Shown here: positions 34,047-45,716 of the stretch, piece after piece | How positions within the stretch are numbered: the stretch's first letter is position 1 | Layout: every line of letters starts with the position of its first letter | From: Telopea speciosissima | Taxonomy: Eukaryota; Streptophyta; Magnoliopsida; Proteales; Proteaceae | Direction: 5' to 3' | Length of the DNA: 64,000 nt | Assembly (NCBI RefSeq): GCF_018873765.1 | Contig: NC_057918.1 | Location: 8,440,862 to 8,504,861, forward strand | The notes under the pieces: model-generated | What the model was told of the DNA's origin: nothing | Seen by the model: the letters and a program-made list of their open reading frames with translations, nothing else | Databases searched by the model: none | Position numbers and translations under genes: made by a program

Positions 34047-36514
34047 TTAAAGAGAAAGAATATTACTTAGACGTGTATTATGCGCTGCCCCTGCGCCAGA
34101 AACACAGACGGAACGGAAAAGAAACCAAAAACAATTCTTATAGGCAGTCATCCTGTCTATGTGCATGGCATATGTAACAGAATACTGTCAAGCAGCTTAG
34201 CAATGTATTTAAAAGTTCAGAATCTTTTTCCAAAGATTTCAGCATTTGTATTTTTTTTTATTGTAAGGACCACTTTATTTTGTCATGAAATATTATGCTT
34301 TAAAAATATGAACTCAAGGGATTTGACTGGGAAGCATGTCTTGTTCTTTCAAAAAATATTTACAATATCAACATGATTTTTTATAATTTTTTGATCATTT
34401 CCAAAAATGGATGGAAGATAAAAAATTTAAAGAAGGGAAAATTACGCGTACACCAGCTGTATTTTGTCTAAAGTAATAATAAACTCCAAGTTTCAAAAAA
34501 TGCACTTGTACACTTCCTCTATTTTTCAAAAAATACAAAGTTAACAGTTCGTTAACAAGTAAACGTTAAAATGATGACGTGGGTTTTAAATTGGACATGA
34601 AATGATTGTTTTACCTTTATCTTCCAGTAGTGAGATTAACCACTAACTTAAACAATGGGTGAAGAGATTTCTCCCTTTTTTCATCTTCCTTCCCGAATCT
34701 AAAACTCAAAATGGTAGCAAGTGGTAGAGAGTGATTATTCCATATTGGGTACCCCTAGAAGCAATTAAATGGAAAAGAAATAGATACTTTGGGGGTGCAC
34801 AGGGGCACGCATGTGTGGCAGTCAATGAGAATGTGTGCACTAGCATCTTGGGGGTGGGATTTCCGTCTTTCATGGGGCGGGGCAATCATTTTGCTCCCCC
34901 CCCCCCCCACCCCCACACACACAGTGTCTAGACATGGCCCATGGGGGCTCTATCCCCCACAAAGAACTTTTCCCCATATACTTTATATCAAAGAAAATGG
35001 AATTCTATAGCTATGTTAGAGGATGAAAGTCACCAATATAACTAATGGGATAGGGTTTTCTGAGCAAGCGGCACAGGAGACAAAGAGGTCCTTTCATGTG
35101 ATAGAAAGAGAGACACTTTTACACTTTGATTGACCTTTGCTGGACCATTTCTTGACTCTCAAAATATTGACGGAGAAAAAACCCATTGGACCCAAGGGGT
35201 GGATCCATTGGGCATTTGGGCTATTTTTGGTATCATTTATGTTTTTGTTTATAATTTATTAATAAAATTTATTTTTGATATAATATTACTTCATAACCAT
35301 TAGACATAATAGATTATAAAATGAGTAAACCCATTTATATGCTTTTTCCTTGCCAGTGAATATGTTTTGTTGTTACCTTGTTCATTCCAGTGGATCTGAG
35401 ATCTGTAATCTCCATCTCACCCAAAAAGCCAAAAAATTTGAACATAGAATCGATATATTGTTCACTCGCATACGTCAAGTACAAAGCCTTTAAGAGTTAG
35501 AAAAGAAAAAAAAATTTGTCTGGGCTTGCTTTTGAAATTTGGATGGATAGTCAAAAAACGGTTATAGCGTGGAGGAAAAGCAAAACTCTAAACTGAATCA
35601 TCATGGATCATTCCAATTAAGGGTAAGGGGGGATTGCTCGACCTAAGGAAACTAAAATATTTTTTATGTGTGAGACCGCAGTAGAAGTCAAAGTATAGGT
35701 TATAATTAAAGGAGTAATGCAATTATTGAATTTCTCTTTACCTACTTATCAAAAAAAAATAAAAAAAAAATTCCCTTTACCGATGGTGAAGAAAGAATCT
35801 CATCGTCCCTCTCTATTATTTCGATTTCGGACTAGACGGGGGGGGTTTTCATTCATTTTAAGGTTATTTTCAAACTTCGTACAATAAGAGAGAGAAATTA
35901 TATATGATCATCGATGATTCTCTTTACTGTGGGTAAAGAAAAAACTTTCTCCATATTCTAATATCAAAGTGTTAATAGATAAAATGGCAAACTATTAGGA
36001 ATTTCAGCCAAGTTGATGGTTGTTGCTTGGAAAATACAGGCCAAAATATGCAAAACATGGCAGATATTTTGTATTCCCATTTTGCCCCACTCAATGGAAT
36101 TCTATAATATATAGAGCATTTTCACAGTTTGAGAACTTGAAAACAATGAACCCTAGAAACAAAAACAAAAAAAATTTGTGCAATTGAAGGAACCTAAAAT
36201 TGGAATACAGACATTTCTGAAACAGCTACAATGAACCATTTGTGATGTATTTGATTTTTCATTGTTTGGCCCATATGTTCCTAGTTGGTATCAAGTCAAA
36301 TCAAAACATTGCCCATTTGAAGATGGTTGTCTTAAAAATGAAAAACCTATCTTGCCATTTTTTAGGGTAGAAACCTATATTGCCATTCAACTTTGTTCAA
36401 TAGTAATCTCTAATGTTTTGCATCCTATGACTACAATAAATGGTGCGGACGTGGGGACTCGGGTCAAGGGCGTAGCGTAACTAAGAGATCTATTCCATTT
36501 AGGGTGACACAGAA
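34047..36514. other. Intergenic region, no gene recognised
   Basis: AT-rich. At 34436-34630 a GGGAAAATTACGCGTACACC start followed by poly-pyrimidine blocks resembles one terminus of another Mutator-like element without a visible partner end. A C run with CA repeats lies at 34896-34922, A-rich tracts at 35750-35770 (micro-insertion, listed separately) and a G run at 35838. No coding sequence was supported. Confidence 0.4.
35729..35781 (+). mobile_element. Micro-insertion of a LINE tail (26 bp), TTATCA-poly(A) type
   Basis: AATTTCTCTTTACC (35729-35742) is repeated with small changes as AATTCCCTTTACC (35769-35781). Between them is TACTTATC followed by a long A run with one T. It is read as a target duplication flanking a nearly empty LINE insertion. 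Confidence 0.65.
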
Positions 36515-36712
36515 TGGGCCGGGATGGGATCTTTATCCCCTCGATTTACCTGTCCGTCAATTTTCTCAATTCCATCTAATAGGGGGTGGAAATGACCACC
36601 CTACCCCTTGCCTGAATACACTGTCCAGGTGGGGTCGACCTCCCCGTATTAGATGGAATTGAAGAAATTGACGGGCAGGCAAATTGAGGAGATATTTTCC
36701 ACAGGGATGAGT
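36515..36712. repeat. Foldback MITE-like element
   Basis: Left arm about 36541-36588 (TCGATTTACCTGTCCGTCAA ... TCCATCTAATAGGGGG) pairs with right arm about 36643-36692 read in reverse (AATTTGCCTGCCCGTCAATT ... CCATCTAATACGGGG). Pairing extends more weakly outward. The loop is about 55 bp. No terminal duplication was resolved. Confidence 0.75.
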
Positions 36713-37527
36713 CCTAATCTTCTGAATATCATACCTGGGCTATTTTGTGGGCTTTGCTTCCCAAAAAATAATGAATTCATTAAAAGCCAAAAAAAAATTT
36801 AAGAGGGAAATATTGTTTCAAGGTGGAACAAGCCGATCTAGAGAGGGTTCTCCAAGGAGCCTTGGTTTTGCCATTTGGTGACTTATAGATGTAATTCTGT
36901 GGATAGGTAGACATCAAGGGTCCTTTGTTCACATGTTAAGTTTAAGTCTAGATGGAGTTTTGTCAAGCATCAAAACAAAACATTAAAAAAATGAGCAATC
37001 CAATAATTGGGGGCGTAGGCATCCAAAGACATACATGGGAAGTATGCAACACATGGGAGAGTATTTAATTGAATTTGAGTTAAAAAAAAATAACACCTGG
37101 CTAATCTAGACCACTCTCTCGATATCTAACGGTCAGTTTTCAGATCATGACTCCACATGGTAAAAAGACAGGTGGCCCGCTTAGGAAAACTCTCCAAGCA
37201 AGTCCACAATAAAAAAATTTGCCATGAAAATACATCATGAATAACATACAAGAGAGGGTTCCCCACGCCATCGATATGGAGAAAGTATCCTCCACCACAC
37301 CAATGGTGGCACGGGAAACAATATCATCTACATGGTCAACATGGTGAGAGAAGGATCGATGGAGAGGAAAAATAATTTAAAAAAAAAGAAAAGAAGAGGG
37401 TTCTTTGAACAAATAGCATAGGAGAATGTATCAATGAGAGATCTAGCAAAATATATAGGAGCAAAGTGAGGTCATTTCATATGAAGAGGAGAAAGATAGA
37501 TAGAAATGCTAGGGTATTCTTATTCTT
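36713..37527. other. Intergenic spacer without features
   Basis: Non-coding AT-rich DNA. No repeat boundary, gene or open frame worth reporting. Confidence 0.4.
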
Positions 37528-37865
37528 TAAGACTCTGTTTGTTTAGAGGGGACTTAGGTGGGGCAGGAATTGGGATGAAAAAATGCTGATGTGGCACTTC
37601 AAAATCCCATGCCGTGGATAATTAGGGATGGTAAACTTACAAAAGATGAGGGGACATCATTAATTGTTTTGTCTACTGATGTGACACTTCAAAATCCTAC
37701 CCCTCTGTTATTCAAAATCCCACCAAATTGATGGAATTTTTGTTTATTCATGAAAAAAGTAACTTTACCTCAATATATCCACTCCTAATAAAACCCCTCC
37801 AACATGTGGGACACATCTTCCCAACATTCCCACACCACCTTCCCTTCTAAACAAACGGAACCTAA
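37528..37865. mobile_element. Tourist/Harbinger-like MITE, 332 bp, TAA target duplication
   Basis: Element 37531-37862 starts GACTCTGTTTGTTTAGAGGG and its right end read in reverse is GGTTCCGTTTGTTTAGAAGG. TAA lies on both sides (37528-37530, 37863-37865). Three-base TAA/TTA duplications and GTTTGTTT-type ends are typical of PIF/Harbinger MITEs. The short duplication makes this only moderately certain. Confidence 0.6.
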
Positions 37866-38126
37866 AAAAATGATAGAAAAAAAATGTTGCCCGACAATGT
37901 CCCTATGTCTTCTCACTTGGGATAGTAAAATGACCACTCCATCCTTCCCCCTTATGCACGTGCGCACACTCCCATCCCTAACCACACCACCTTCCCCTCT
38001 AAACAAACGAAACCTTAAAAAATGATAGAAATGAATGTTGCCTGGCAATGTCCCTATGTCTTTTCACTTGGGATAGTGAAATGATCACTCCACCCTTCCC
38101 TCTTGATGCACGTGCGCACACTCCCC
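37828..38126. repeat. Tandem duplication of about 150 bp including a MITE end
   Basis: CACACCACCTTCCC at 37831 recurs at 37983. Both copies continue through AAACAAACG-AACC, ATGATAGAAA, TGTCCCTATGTCTT-TCACTTGGGATAGT and GCACGTGCGCACACTCCC, with several small indels and substitutions. Confidence 0.85.
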
Positions 38127-38492
38127 ACCCCACCCAATTTTTTCTCATAATGGAGATTCGAAGAGTCCTCAAGAAAGGTTGAATTCTCAGTAGATCTCAT
38201 GCATAGGAAAAGAATCTTAAAGGTGGTAAGGATGCACTATTAGAATCTAGATGCTCTTTCATATGATCTCCACTTTGGTACTTAGGTCTATTCCTGCACA
38301 TGGTACCCCCAGAGGATTCGGAATTTGAGGTCAACACTGGTCAACAAAAGAATGAAAGCTCAAAGCATGAAACCCCTCACCTCGAAACTTGTGAACGCAA
38401 GATGGGAAAAATTCCCTTGCTTTTTATTTTGTCTTCGTTAACTTTCCCTTTGAATAAGATCCAAAATCCACAGAACAAATCTGTGACTCTCT

Positions 38493-38535
38493 AACAGTGA
38501 AGCTGTATCTTATCAGAAAAAAACAGTGAAGTTGT
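38493..38535 (+). mobile_element. Micro-insertion of a LINE tail (15 bp), TTATCA-poly(A) type
   Basis: AACAGTGAAGCTGT (38493-38506) recurs as AACAGTGAAGTTGT (38522-38535). The 15 bases between are ATCTTATCAGAAAAA. This is the same arrangement and end motif as the insertion at 35743. Confidence 0.7.
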
Positions 38536-38634
38536 GTGTCCATTAAGACACACCATTAAAGCTAAAACCCAGTAATTATGACACTCTCAGTCAATGAGAG
38601 CATATGATTCCCTTACGCTGTCCTACTTATTATT

Positions 38635-38638
<4 letters not shown>

Positions 38639-38685
<47 letters not shown>
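38639..38685. repeat. (GA)n microsatellite
   Basis: About 23 GA units, some 300 bp upstream of the first NHL gene start. GA/CT tracts are common in plant 5' regions and may belong to its promoter. Confidence 0.95.
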
Positions 38686-38687
<2 letters not shown>

Positions 38688-38989
38688 CTTTTAATTTCTC
38701 TTTTTTCTAAACCCATTTAAAGACATTAATATTGTGATTGAGGAAGGGCTGAAAAGCCTGATCTCCGTATGCTCTGTATAATTTTTCCGTATTAATACAC
38801 TGACCCTCTTTGTCTCTTTCCCCCCTCACTCTCTCTCCACCCCACTTGAGAATTCCGCTGAAACGAAAAGTAAAGAGCATCTTCTAACTCCTCACCCAGA
38901 TGAGCTTAAACGGTTTCTGAGAATGCAGCAGAGTTCGAAATTGAATCTTTGATTTGGGTTTTTCTTGCTCCTTGTGGGTTTTTTAGTAA

Positions 38990-41900
38990 ATGGGAGTAAT
39001 GGGGAAGAATGGGGTTGTCTTGGGTCTCATATTCATGGTTTTGTTTGGATGTCTTTCATCAGCTTCAGCTGCTGCTCCTGCTCCTGCAAGTGTGTTTAAT
39101 AAGCTCTCTAGATTTAATTGAGATTCGATCTTTCCTATATTGCAACCCTATATCTTTTCTGTGTTTTTTTTTTTTTTTTGCAGGAATTGTTACTGGGATT
39201 GTCTCTAATGCTTTCTCTGCTCTTCTTAAATGGTTGTGGTCACTTAAAGCAACCACCAAAACTGGTAAGTTTCTTAGATAGAACCCACATTGTCTTTGTT
39301 TTCTTCCCTCTCCCACCAGTGGGTCCTTGAATATTGTTAAGTAATGGAGATTTTTTTCTCTGCCATGGTTGGGAATTAATGGGATTTGGATTTTCAGCGG
39401 TTTCTGGCCGTCCCATGATGAAGTTCGAGAGTGGTTACACTGTCGAGACGGTATTCGATGGGAGTAAGCTTGGAATCGAGCCGTACGCGGTTGAGGTTTC
39501 ACCCAGTGGGGAGCTTCTGGTTTTGGACACTGCGAACAGTAACATTTACAGGATCTCCTCACCATTGTCCCGAAGTAAGTGGGTTTTTTCTGTAATGACA
39601 CCTGACCTAATTTTGGCTTGATTGGATCATATTTCTGTTGAAATCCTTCTCGTATTTTGTTATATGCGTTTTACTACGAAGTTCCTGCAAATTTCCTCTC
39701 CTGTCACGAAATTTCAACTTTTCCAATTTTGTTTCTGATTAAGTTGGGCAGAGATCTGGCTCATTTTCCCGACTGATTCGTTACCTAAATCTTTTGTACT
39801 GGTTGCTTTTCACTTAGTTAATCTCAACTTCATTTTAAATGATTGGGTTCCTGATTTGCTTTTGTTGAACACAAGAGCTTCACTTTTTAAAGTACTCTCG
39901 GCCTTTTAGTTAACTAATTCAAAATACCCTATTCCATCTTTTTGGAAATTTGGGACCTTTCCCTTTTCTTCTAAAGCTATACTTCAAGGACAAACTTCAT
40001 TGTTGCTCATAACTAATTAGCCTTTTCCTCATATGTTTTATACATCTTTTTTGCATTTCATGGCCTCTGTGATTCTTTTCGAACAAACCCCAGCTCATGC
40101 TATCAGAATTTCAGTGTTGCTCAAATTTTGCGGCATAGCACTTTTTTACTTCAATTAATAACAACTAACTCTTCATTCTCTCAAACTTCTGGTCTCACTT
40201 GGATCTCTATAGTAACCTGAACAACCAAAACATAAATCAGACCTAATTTTTGAGTTTCTTCTTCTTATGGTTGATCCACAGCATAGGTACTGACTTCCGA
40301 AATGTTTTATGCGGTTGATTGAATTTCTTAGCATATTCTTCTTATTTTGAGTTTCTTTAAACAAATCAATGGAGAAGTATAGGTTTCATTGTGGGTTGTG
40401 AATGCATGGAAAACTGCAGATAGCAGGCCAAAACTGGTTGCTGGATCAGCTGAAGGTTACTCTGGACATGTGGATGGGAAGCCCAGAGAAGCAAGGTTGA
40501 ACCATCCAAAGGGAGTTACAGTGGATGATAGGGGAAATATTTACATAGCGGACACTGTGAACATGGCAATCAGGAAGATCAGTGATGCAGGTAAATGTGA
40601 TTGGTATTCATCTCAAGATTATTATACCCAAAGGAATGGCTTTATTACCCATTAGCGTTTTAGAATAATAGAGAAGTAAATAGTTTTTTCTTTTCCTTTA
40701 AATTCCATATTTTTTATTAATTTTTTCAACCTCTTACTCAATGAGAGAGTGTTAGTTGATTTTCATGGAGTGGACTTTAATTTTGGGTTTAAAGTTGTTG
40801 TACACAAAGGTTGGTTTCTCAGTGTTTTGATATGGTTCAATTTTCTTTATGAAGGGGTTACAACAATTGCAGGAGGAAAATGGAGCCGTGGAGGGGCCCA
40901 TGTTGATGGACCAAGTGAAGATGCAAAGTTTTCTGATGATTTTGATGTTGTTTATATTGGAAGCAGCTGCTCTCTTCTTGTCATAGACAGAGGAAACCAA
41001 GCAATTCGAGAGATACAGCTCCATTTTGACGACTGTGCCTACCAATATGGGAGTGGTTTCCCTCTAGGTAAGTTGAACCATGTGATGATTTTTCCCCGTC
41101 TTTATGCTTTTGATGCTGAAGATGGATAAGATTAGTAGTGTATTCCTCCATTGAAGGGATTGCTGTTCTGGTTGCTGCTGGCTTTTTTGGTTACATGTTG
41201 GCCTTGCTGCAAAGGAGAGTGGGTAAAATGGTCTCTTCCCAAAATGTGAGTAACTAACTAATGTTATCCTCGATTTATTTGCCAAAAATTCCTTTTGATT
41301 ACATTTTACTCTCACTTAGTAAAATGTTCTTTTAATGCCAAATGTCTTTCAAGTGCTCTGTACCAATTATCTTCATGCTCCACAAAAAGAAAATCTTATT
41401 GAAAAACATAACACAGTTGACCTCGTTTTCATACTCATAGGATCCCGGAAGTAGGAAAACAAGCTTTCCATTCAGTCCATATCAGAAGCCACTGAAATCA
41501 TCAGTCAGACCACCATTAATCCCCAATGATGATGAACCAGAGAAACAAGAAGGTTTTTTTGGTTCTCTTGGGAGGCTTTTCCTTGACACTGGTGCAGCTG
41601 TGGCAGAAATATTTGGGGGTTTGTTTTCAGGTTTTAGAAGGAAGCCACTGAACCATCAACTGCAACAGCAAAAGCGTCATAATGCTTGGCCATTGCAAGA
41701 AAGTTTTGTGATACCTGATGAAGATGAGCCACCATCTATAGACACAAGGACCCCAACCCCACCCCCACGGAAGACTTATGCTTTCATGTCGAAGGACCTA
41801 GAGAAGACCAACCATTTCCAGCAAAGTCGAGCTTTCTATAATGGTTGGGATGGTGATTTTCAGCAGCAACAACAACAGCATCACCAGCAGCAGCAACATC

Positions 41901-42106
41901 ATCAGAGGCATTATTCATCTGGCCCACAAACATACTATGAGCAGAGTTGTGAGACAACCAATGAGATTGTGTTTGGTGCAGTTCAGGAACAAGACGGTCG
42001 ACGTGAAGCAGTGGTGATAAAACCTGTGAACTATGGAGATCCTATTTATGATCATCACAATATCCGCTCTCGTGGATGTTATATGGGTTACACCCATGGC
42101 TATTAA
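38990..42106 (+). CDS. NHL-repeat membrane protein (first of two paralogues)
   Basis: Function unknown. NHL repeats form beta-propellers that bind proteins or RNA. CDS join(38990..39089, 39184..39264, 39398..39574, 40420..40590, 40855..41067, 41157..41245, 41441..42106), 498 residues, all GT-AG, phases 1,1,1,1,1,0. A signal peptide (about 1-28, VVLGLIFMVLFGCLSSASA) is followed by a short KWLWSLK segment from its own exon. The propeller region (about 61-247) has repeated units: GIEPYAVEVSPSGELLVLDT, HPKGVTVDDRGNIYIADTVN, DDFDVVYIG-CSLLVIDRGNQAI. One transmembrane helix follows (about 249-270, IAVLVAAGFFGYMLALLQ) and then a long tail with a Gln/His run at about 418-433. The predicted topology puts the propeller outside the cytosol and the tail inside. 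Two in-frame ATGs (38990, 38999) are possible starts. Confidence 0.93.
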
Positions 42107-44134
42107 TTGTCTTTGCTACATATAAAAGTTACTAGATTTTTAGTCTTGTGACCTCTTTTTCTTTTATCAATTGATATTTAAAGATATAGGTAATAGGAAA
42201 TTTCAACATGATTTGTAAAGAATGAATTGTAAGGACAGCTTTTCTGCTGGATTTGATTCAAGGAATGTTGATTCTCTGAAATTCACTCATTCTCCTTTTG
42301 ATATTTAACCCTCCCTGCAGATCTCTCTTTATAACCAATTACATTGCTGATGACTATAAAACTATAGTTGGATTACATATGGAAGTTATTCTGAACTGTG
42401 GATCCATATTGTTTTTCAACTTTTTCCTTTTCTTTTTGAACAAAACCAATTCCAGCCAGAGAGTGAAAGATTGGAACGTACTGTTATGTTGGAAAAGCAT
42501 CACTCTGTCTGATGGCAGAATTCTGAAACTACTGAGGGTGTTAATTCAAATGAAAGCATAAGTACCAAGAAATAATTTCTCTTTAAAAAATAGTGCTGCT
42601 AATCGATTTTTATTGCATCTCAAGTTTCAGTTGAAGAAGCACCTCACACTGAAATTCTGGGAAAACAGAATAGAAACTGTATAGAGATGGGTAGATTGTG
42701 TAAGGTGTCAAATATCAGGATCCCCCCATCAGTTCAACACCAAAAGCCAATGCCAAGTCATAGTTCTCTGTATTGCCCCAAACTCAGCCAAGATTAGATT
42801 ACATTGGACAATCTGTTCGGGATTGGTGGAGCCTGATGTGATCTCCAATACGAAGGGGAGGGACATGCATACACAGCCTTACCCCTCACTTTTCATGGAG
42901 GCTGTTTTCTTGTTCAAACCCGTGACCACCAGGTTGCAATAGAGTAACCTAACCATTGCGCCGAGGCCCACCCTCTATGTGATCTCCAATACCAAAGTTC
43001 TAAATCCCAGAATTGTGTATCTGTTGATGACTGAAGATTAGACTGCTTTTGTTCTGTACATTCATTTTAACAGAATCGGAGAGTTGTATATTCCATCTAT
43101 TGACTTACAGATGAGTGAGCATGGCCCATATATGGTCATCACCTCTCTCACTTTCGGTCTTTACACAACTAACATTCAAAAGGCCCCAACTTATTTCCTG
43201 ATCTCATTGCAGCATTACGTGGCAAAGATTCCTGAATGTCTTACAGCCACAATCATCTATAGGAGCACTACCATTATACTGTTATACTGGGGACCAAGAG
43301 ATGAGCAGAACAAAGTTGTTCTAGCAAGAGCACATTCTATTTTATTAGGGAACAGACCACACACACTGCCGGTGTGTCCAGTAACTCAGTAAAGGAGTTA
43401 ATTTAGAATTGGAACAAAAAAAAACTGGAATCGAAACCGGTCGTTTTAATCGAATTGAAAAAATTTGGTTCGATTGTGGTTTTAGAAAGTGAAGTTTCAT
43501 TCAGTTCAGTTTGGTTTGGTTTCGGTTTTAAGTTAAAAAACAGCGGTTTGAACTGAACTAAACTGAACTGAATGATGTGTAACCCGTATAAATCAAACCT
43601 GGACCGAATATAAACCACACTAAACCCTAAAAGACCACACTTTGTCACTTCCGCCTGTGTCTTCAACTATCCACTCTCCTCACTTCTGTCTGCACTTCTG
43701 CTCGTCTTAAAGGGCTCAAGTGTTTCTTAGTAATGGTTGATCAACTAATAAGTATTTTGAAGATATTTGATATTTAGAATATTTAATAATTTCTCAAAAC
43801 CTCTAATATACGCAATACGTATGATTTAGCTTATTGCTTTACCCGCCTAACGTGACCCTCTTTTGAAGTGTAACGGTAATAAGTTTTATTTTGCTTAAGC
43901 AAGGTGGGTAGGATAAAGAAAAGGATTTATGAAGTTAAGATAAATAGGGAGGATAAGGGTAAAGACCATTAACTGAACCTAACCTTCTAATCTGCAGCTT
44001 TAATGTCAACACTTAACGAGTTACAAACCTTGTTTTAGCTATAACCTAGTTAATAACCTGAAAACAGAGAGAATACACCCTGGGCATAGCTAAGATTCCA
44101 TTGCTCACATTCTCATTGGCTTAGATGTAATGTT
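42107..44134. other. 3' flank and intergenic DNA between the two NHL genes
   Basis: Contains the presumed 3'UTR of the first NHL gene, a SINE (42852-42976), and at 43430-43640 a degenerate repeat rich in GGTTTCGGTTT / AACTGAACTGAA words with internal inverted similarity. No further gene was found. Confidence 0.5.
42836..42992 (-). mobile_element. Au-like SINE, 125 bp, perfect 16-bp target duplication
   Basis: Element 42852-42976, minus orientation. Read in sense it begins AGAGGGTGGGCCTCGGCGCA, has an A-box-like GGCGCAATGGTTAGG, a B-box-like GTCACGGGTTTGAACAAG, then AAACAGCCTCC and GGGGTAAGGCTGTGTATGCA. ATGTGATCTCCAATAC flanks it exactly at 42836-42851 and 42977-42992, so this is a clean, relatively recent insertion. 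Confidence 0.92.
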
Positions 44135-44176
44135 AGACATAAGTAATTTTTTTTTCGGTAAAAGACATAAGTAATT
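44135..44176 (-). mobile_element. Micro-insertion of a LINE tail (14 bp), perfect 14-bp duplication
   Basis: AGACATAAGTAATT at 44135-44148 is repeated exactly at 44163-44176. Between lie TTTTTTTCGGTAAA, which in reverse is TTTACCG plus poly(A). It sits only 30 bp from the target duplication of the larger LINE at 44220. Confidence 0.85.
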
Positions 44177-44205
44177 GAGTATGGCTCATTATTTGAAGTG
44201 TCCAA

Positions 44206-45385
44206 AACAATATTGTTTCTTTTTTTTGGTAGAAAATTGCTTAATTATTCAATCGAATAAAGCTCATGAACTCAGCATTACAAGTAGCCTGTATCCATGG
44301 AATGGAAATGAGCCAGACCATCCGACTCGACACGGACAGAGCCCTCCTAGCCAGAGTATCAACAATGCTGTTACAATCTCTGGAAATGTGGTTAAACCTA
44401 CATGTGTGAATAGCAGTGGAAAGTTGAAGAATATCATTCACCAAGGGGGTTAAATGCTTAGGCGTGGAGCAGTTCTGGCTATTGACGTACTGAATTGCAC
44501 GTAAGCAATTGACTCAACGACCACATCCTGAAGACCCTCCTTGGTCACCTGCAGCAGCCCTTCTCGGATTGCCAGGATTTCTCCCAGTGTAACGTCAGAG
44601 AACTGAATAGGGTCAGACACCACACATCGACCATTGCTGTCTCCAATGATGAACCCAATACCTGCCCTCTTTTTGTTCTGAGAGAGCGCCGCATCGCAGT
44701 TGATTTTGTAGGTGCCTTGTAGAGGGGGTTGCCAAGTATTTATAGTATCCCTCTGAGCATTGCTGCGCTGAGGAGAGACAGGTGGAGCTTGAGAGGCCAT
44801 AAATTCCGTTGAGGACTTCAGTGCTTGCTGGATAATCTCTGTAATCGGCTTCCTCAAGTTGGAAAAGATTAAAGCATTCCTGGCTAACCAAATTTCCCAC
44901 ATAAGGAAGCAGCAGAGGGACTCGGTAGCGGTTGCTTTATGCGTGTTATTGGCCGGCAATGTCTCTCATTTCAAAATCCACTCTTTAATTGTGTGTCTAT
45001 TTGTCAAATTCAACTGCAAGGCTAGAGGTGAACCATACCAAACAGCCCGAGCGTAAGGGCATTCGATAAGGATGTGATCTATGGTTTCAGGGAGGTCACC
45101 ACAACGGGGGCACATCTGATCCAAAGACATCTGCCTCCTATGAAAGGCAGTACCCGACGCCACCCCACCTGCACAGGCCTTCCACATAAAGCTTCGAATT
45201 TTGGGGAGAGTTGGGCTGTGCCAGATAGTCTTCCAAACTGCTGGGAGTGTAGAGGCATCATCAGCTGCATTCGTGGCTGGGTCTTCGAGGGTGAGAATCA
45301 AATGATAAGCCAATTTCACAGTAAAAACACCTGATTGAGAGTATCCCCACCGAATAAAATCATCTCTAGGGAACAATATTGTTTC
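44206..45385 (-). mobile_element. 5'-truncated LINE (L1-type) 3' end with 14-bp target duplication
   Basis: Element 44220-45371, minus strand, 1,152 bp. AACAATATTGTTTC flanks it exactly (44206-44219 and 45372-45385). The poly(A) tail appears as a T run at 44220-44227 preceded in sense by TTTTCTACC. Coding remnants in order: end of the RT C-terminal region with a zinc-knuckle-like zf-RVT block (CPRCGD...ETIDHILIECPYA, about 45055-45125, inside a near-intact frame 44966-45376), then a plant RNase H-like RVT_3 domain (INCDAALS, GIGFIIGD, ILAIREGLL, about 44510-44720) that shifts frame once before HISRDCNSIVDTLARRAL at about 44330. Reverse transcriptase core and 5' parts are absent. Confidence 0.92.
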
Positions 45386-45716
45386 AAAGATCCCATTCTT
45401 GCATTCTCATGCATGGATCAAATCATCCAAGGGTGCTGTTGATTATTGAGAAGATAAAACCTAGTAAATAGGCTGAACTATTGAGCATAGATGGAGCAAA
45501 GCTTATAATTCTTCCACTTCCTCCTAGGCATTCTCTCGAGTCTCAGACTCTGAGACTCATTGACACCAAACAGGCAAGAAACAGGTATCATAAAATATCA
45601 GACAATATTCAAGTACAATAATCATCCCACAACAAACGCTACAGAACTCTACAGTTCGATGACAGAATATTTACAACACTTCGCTAAGATAGAAAATGGA
45701 AAATAGATAATGTCTT

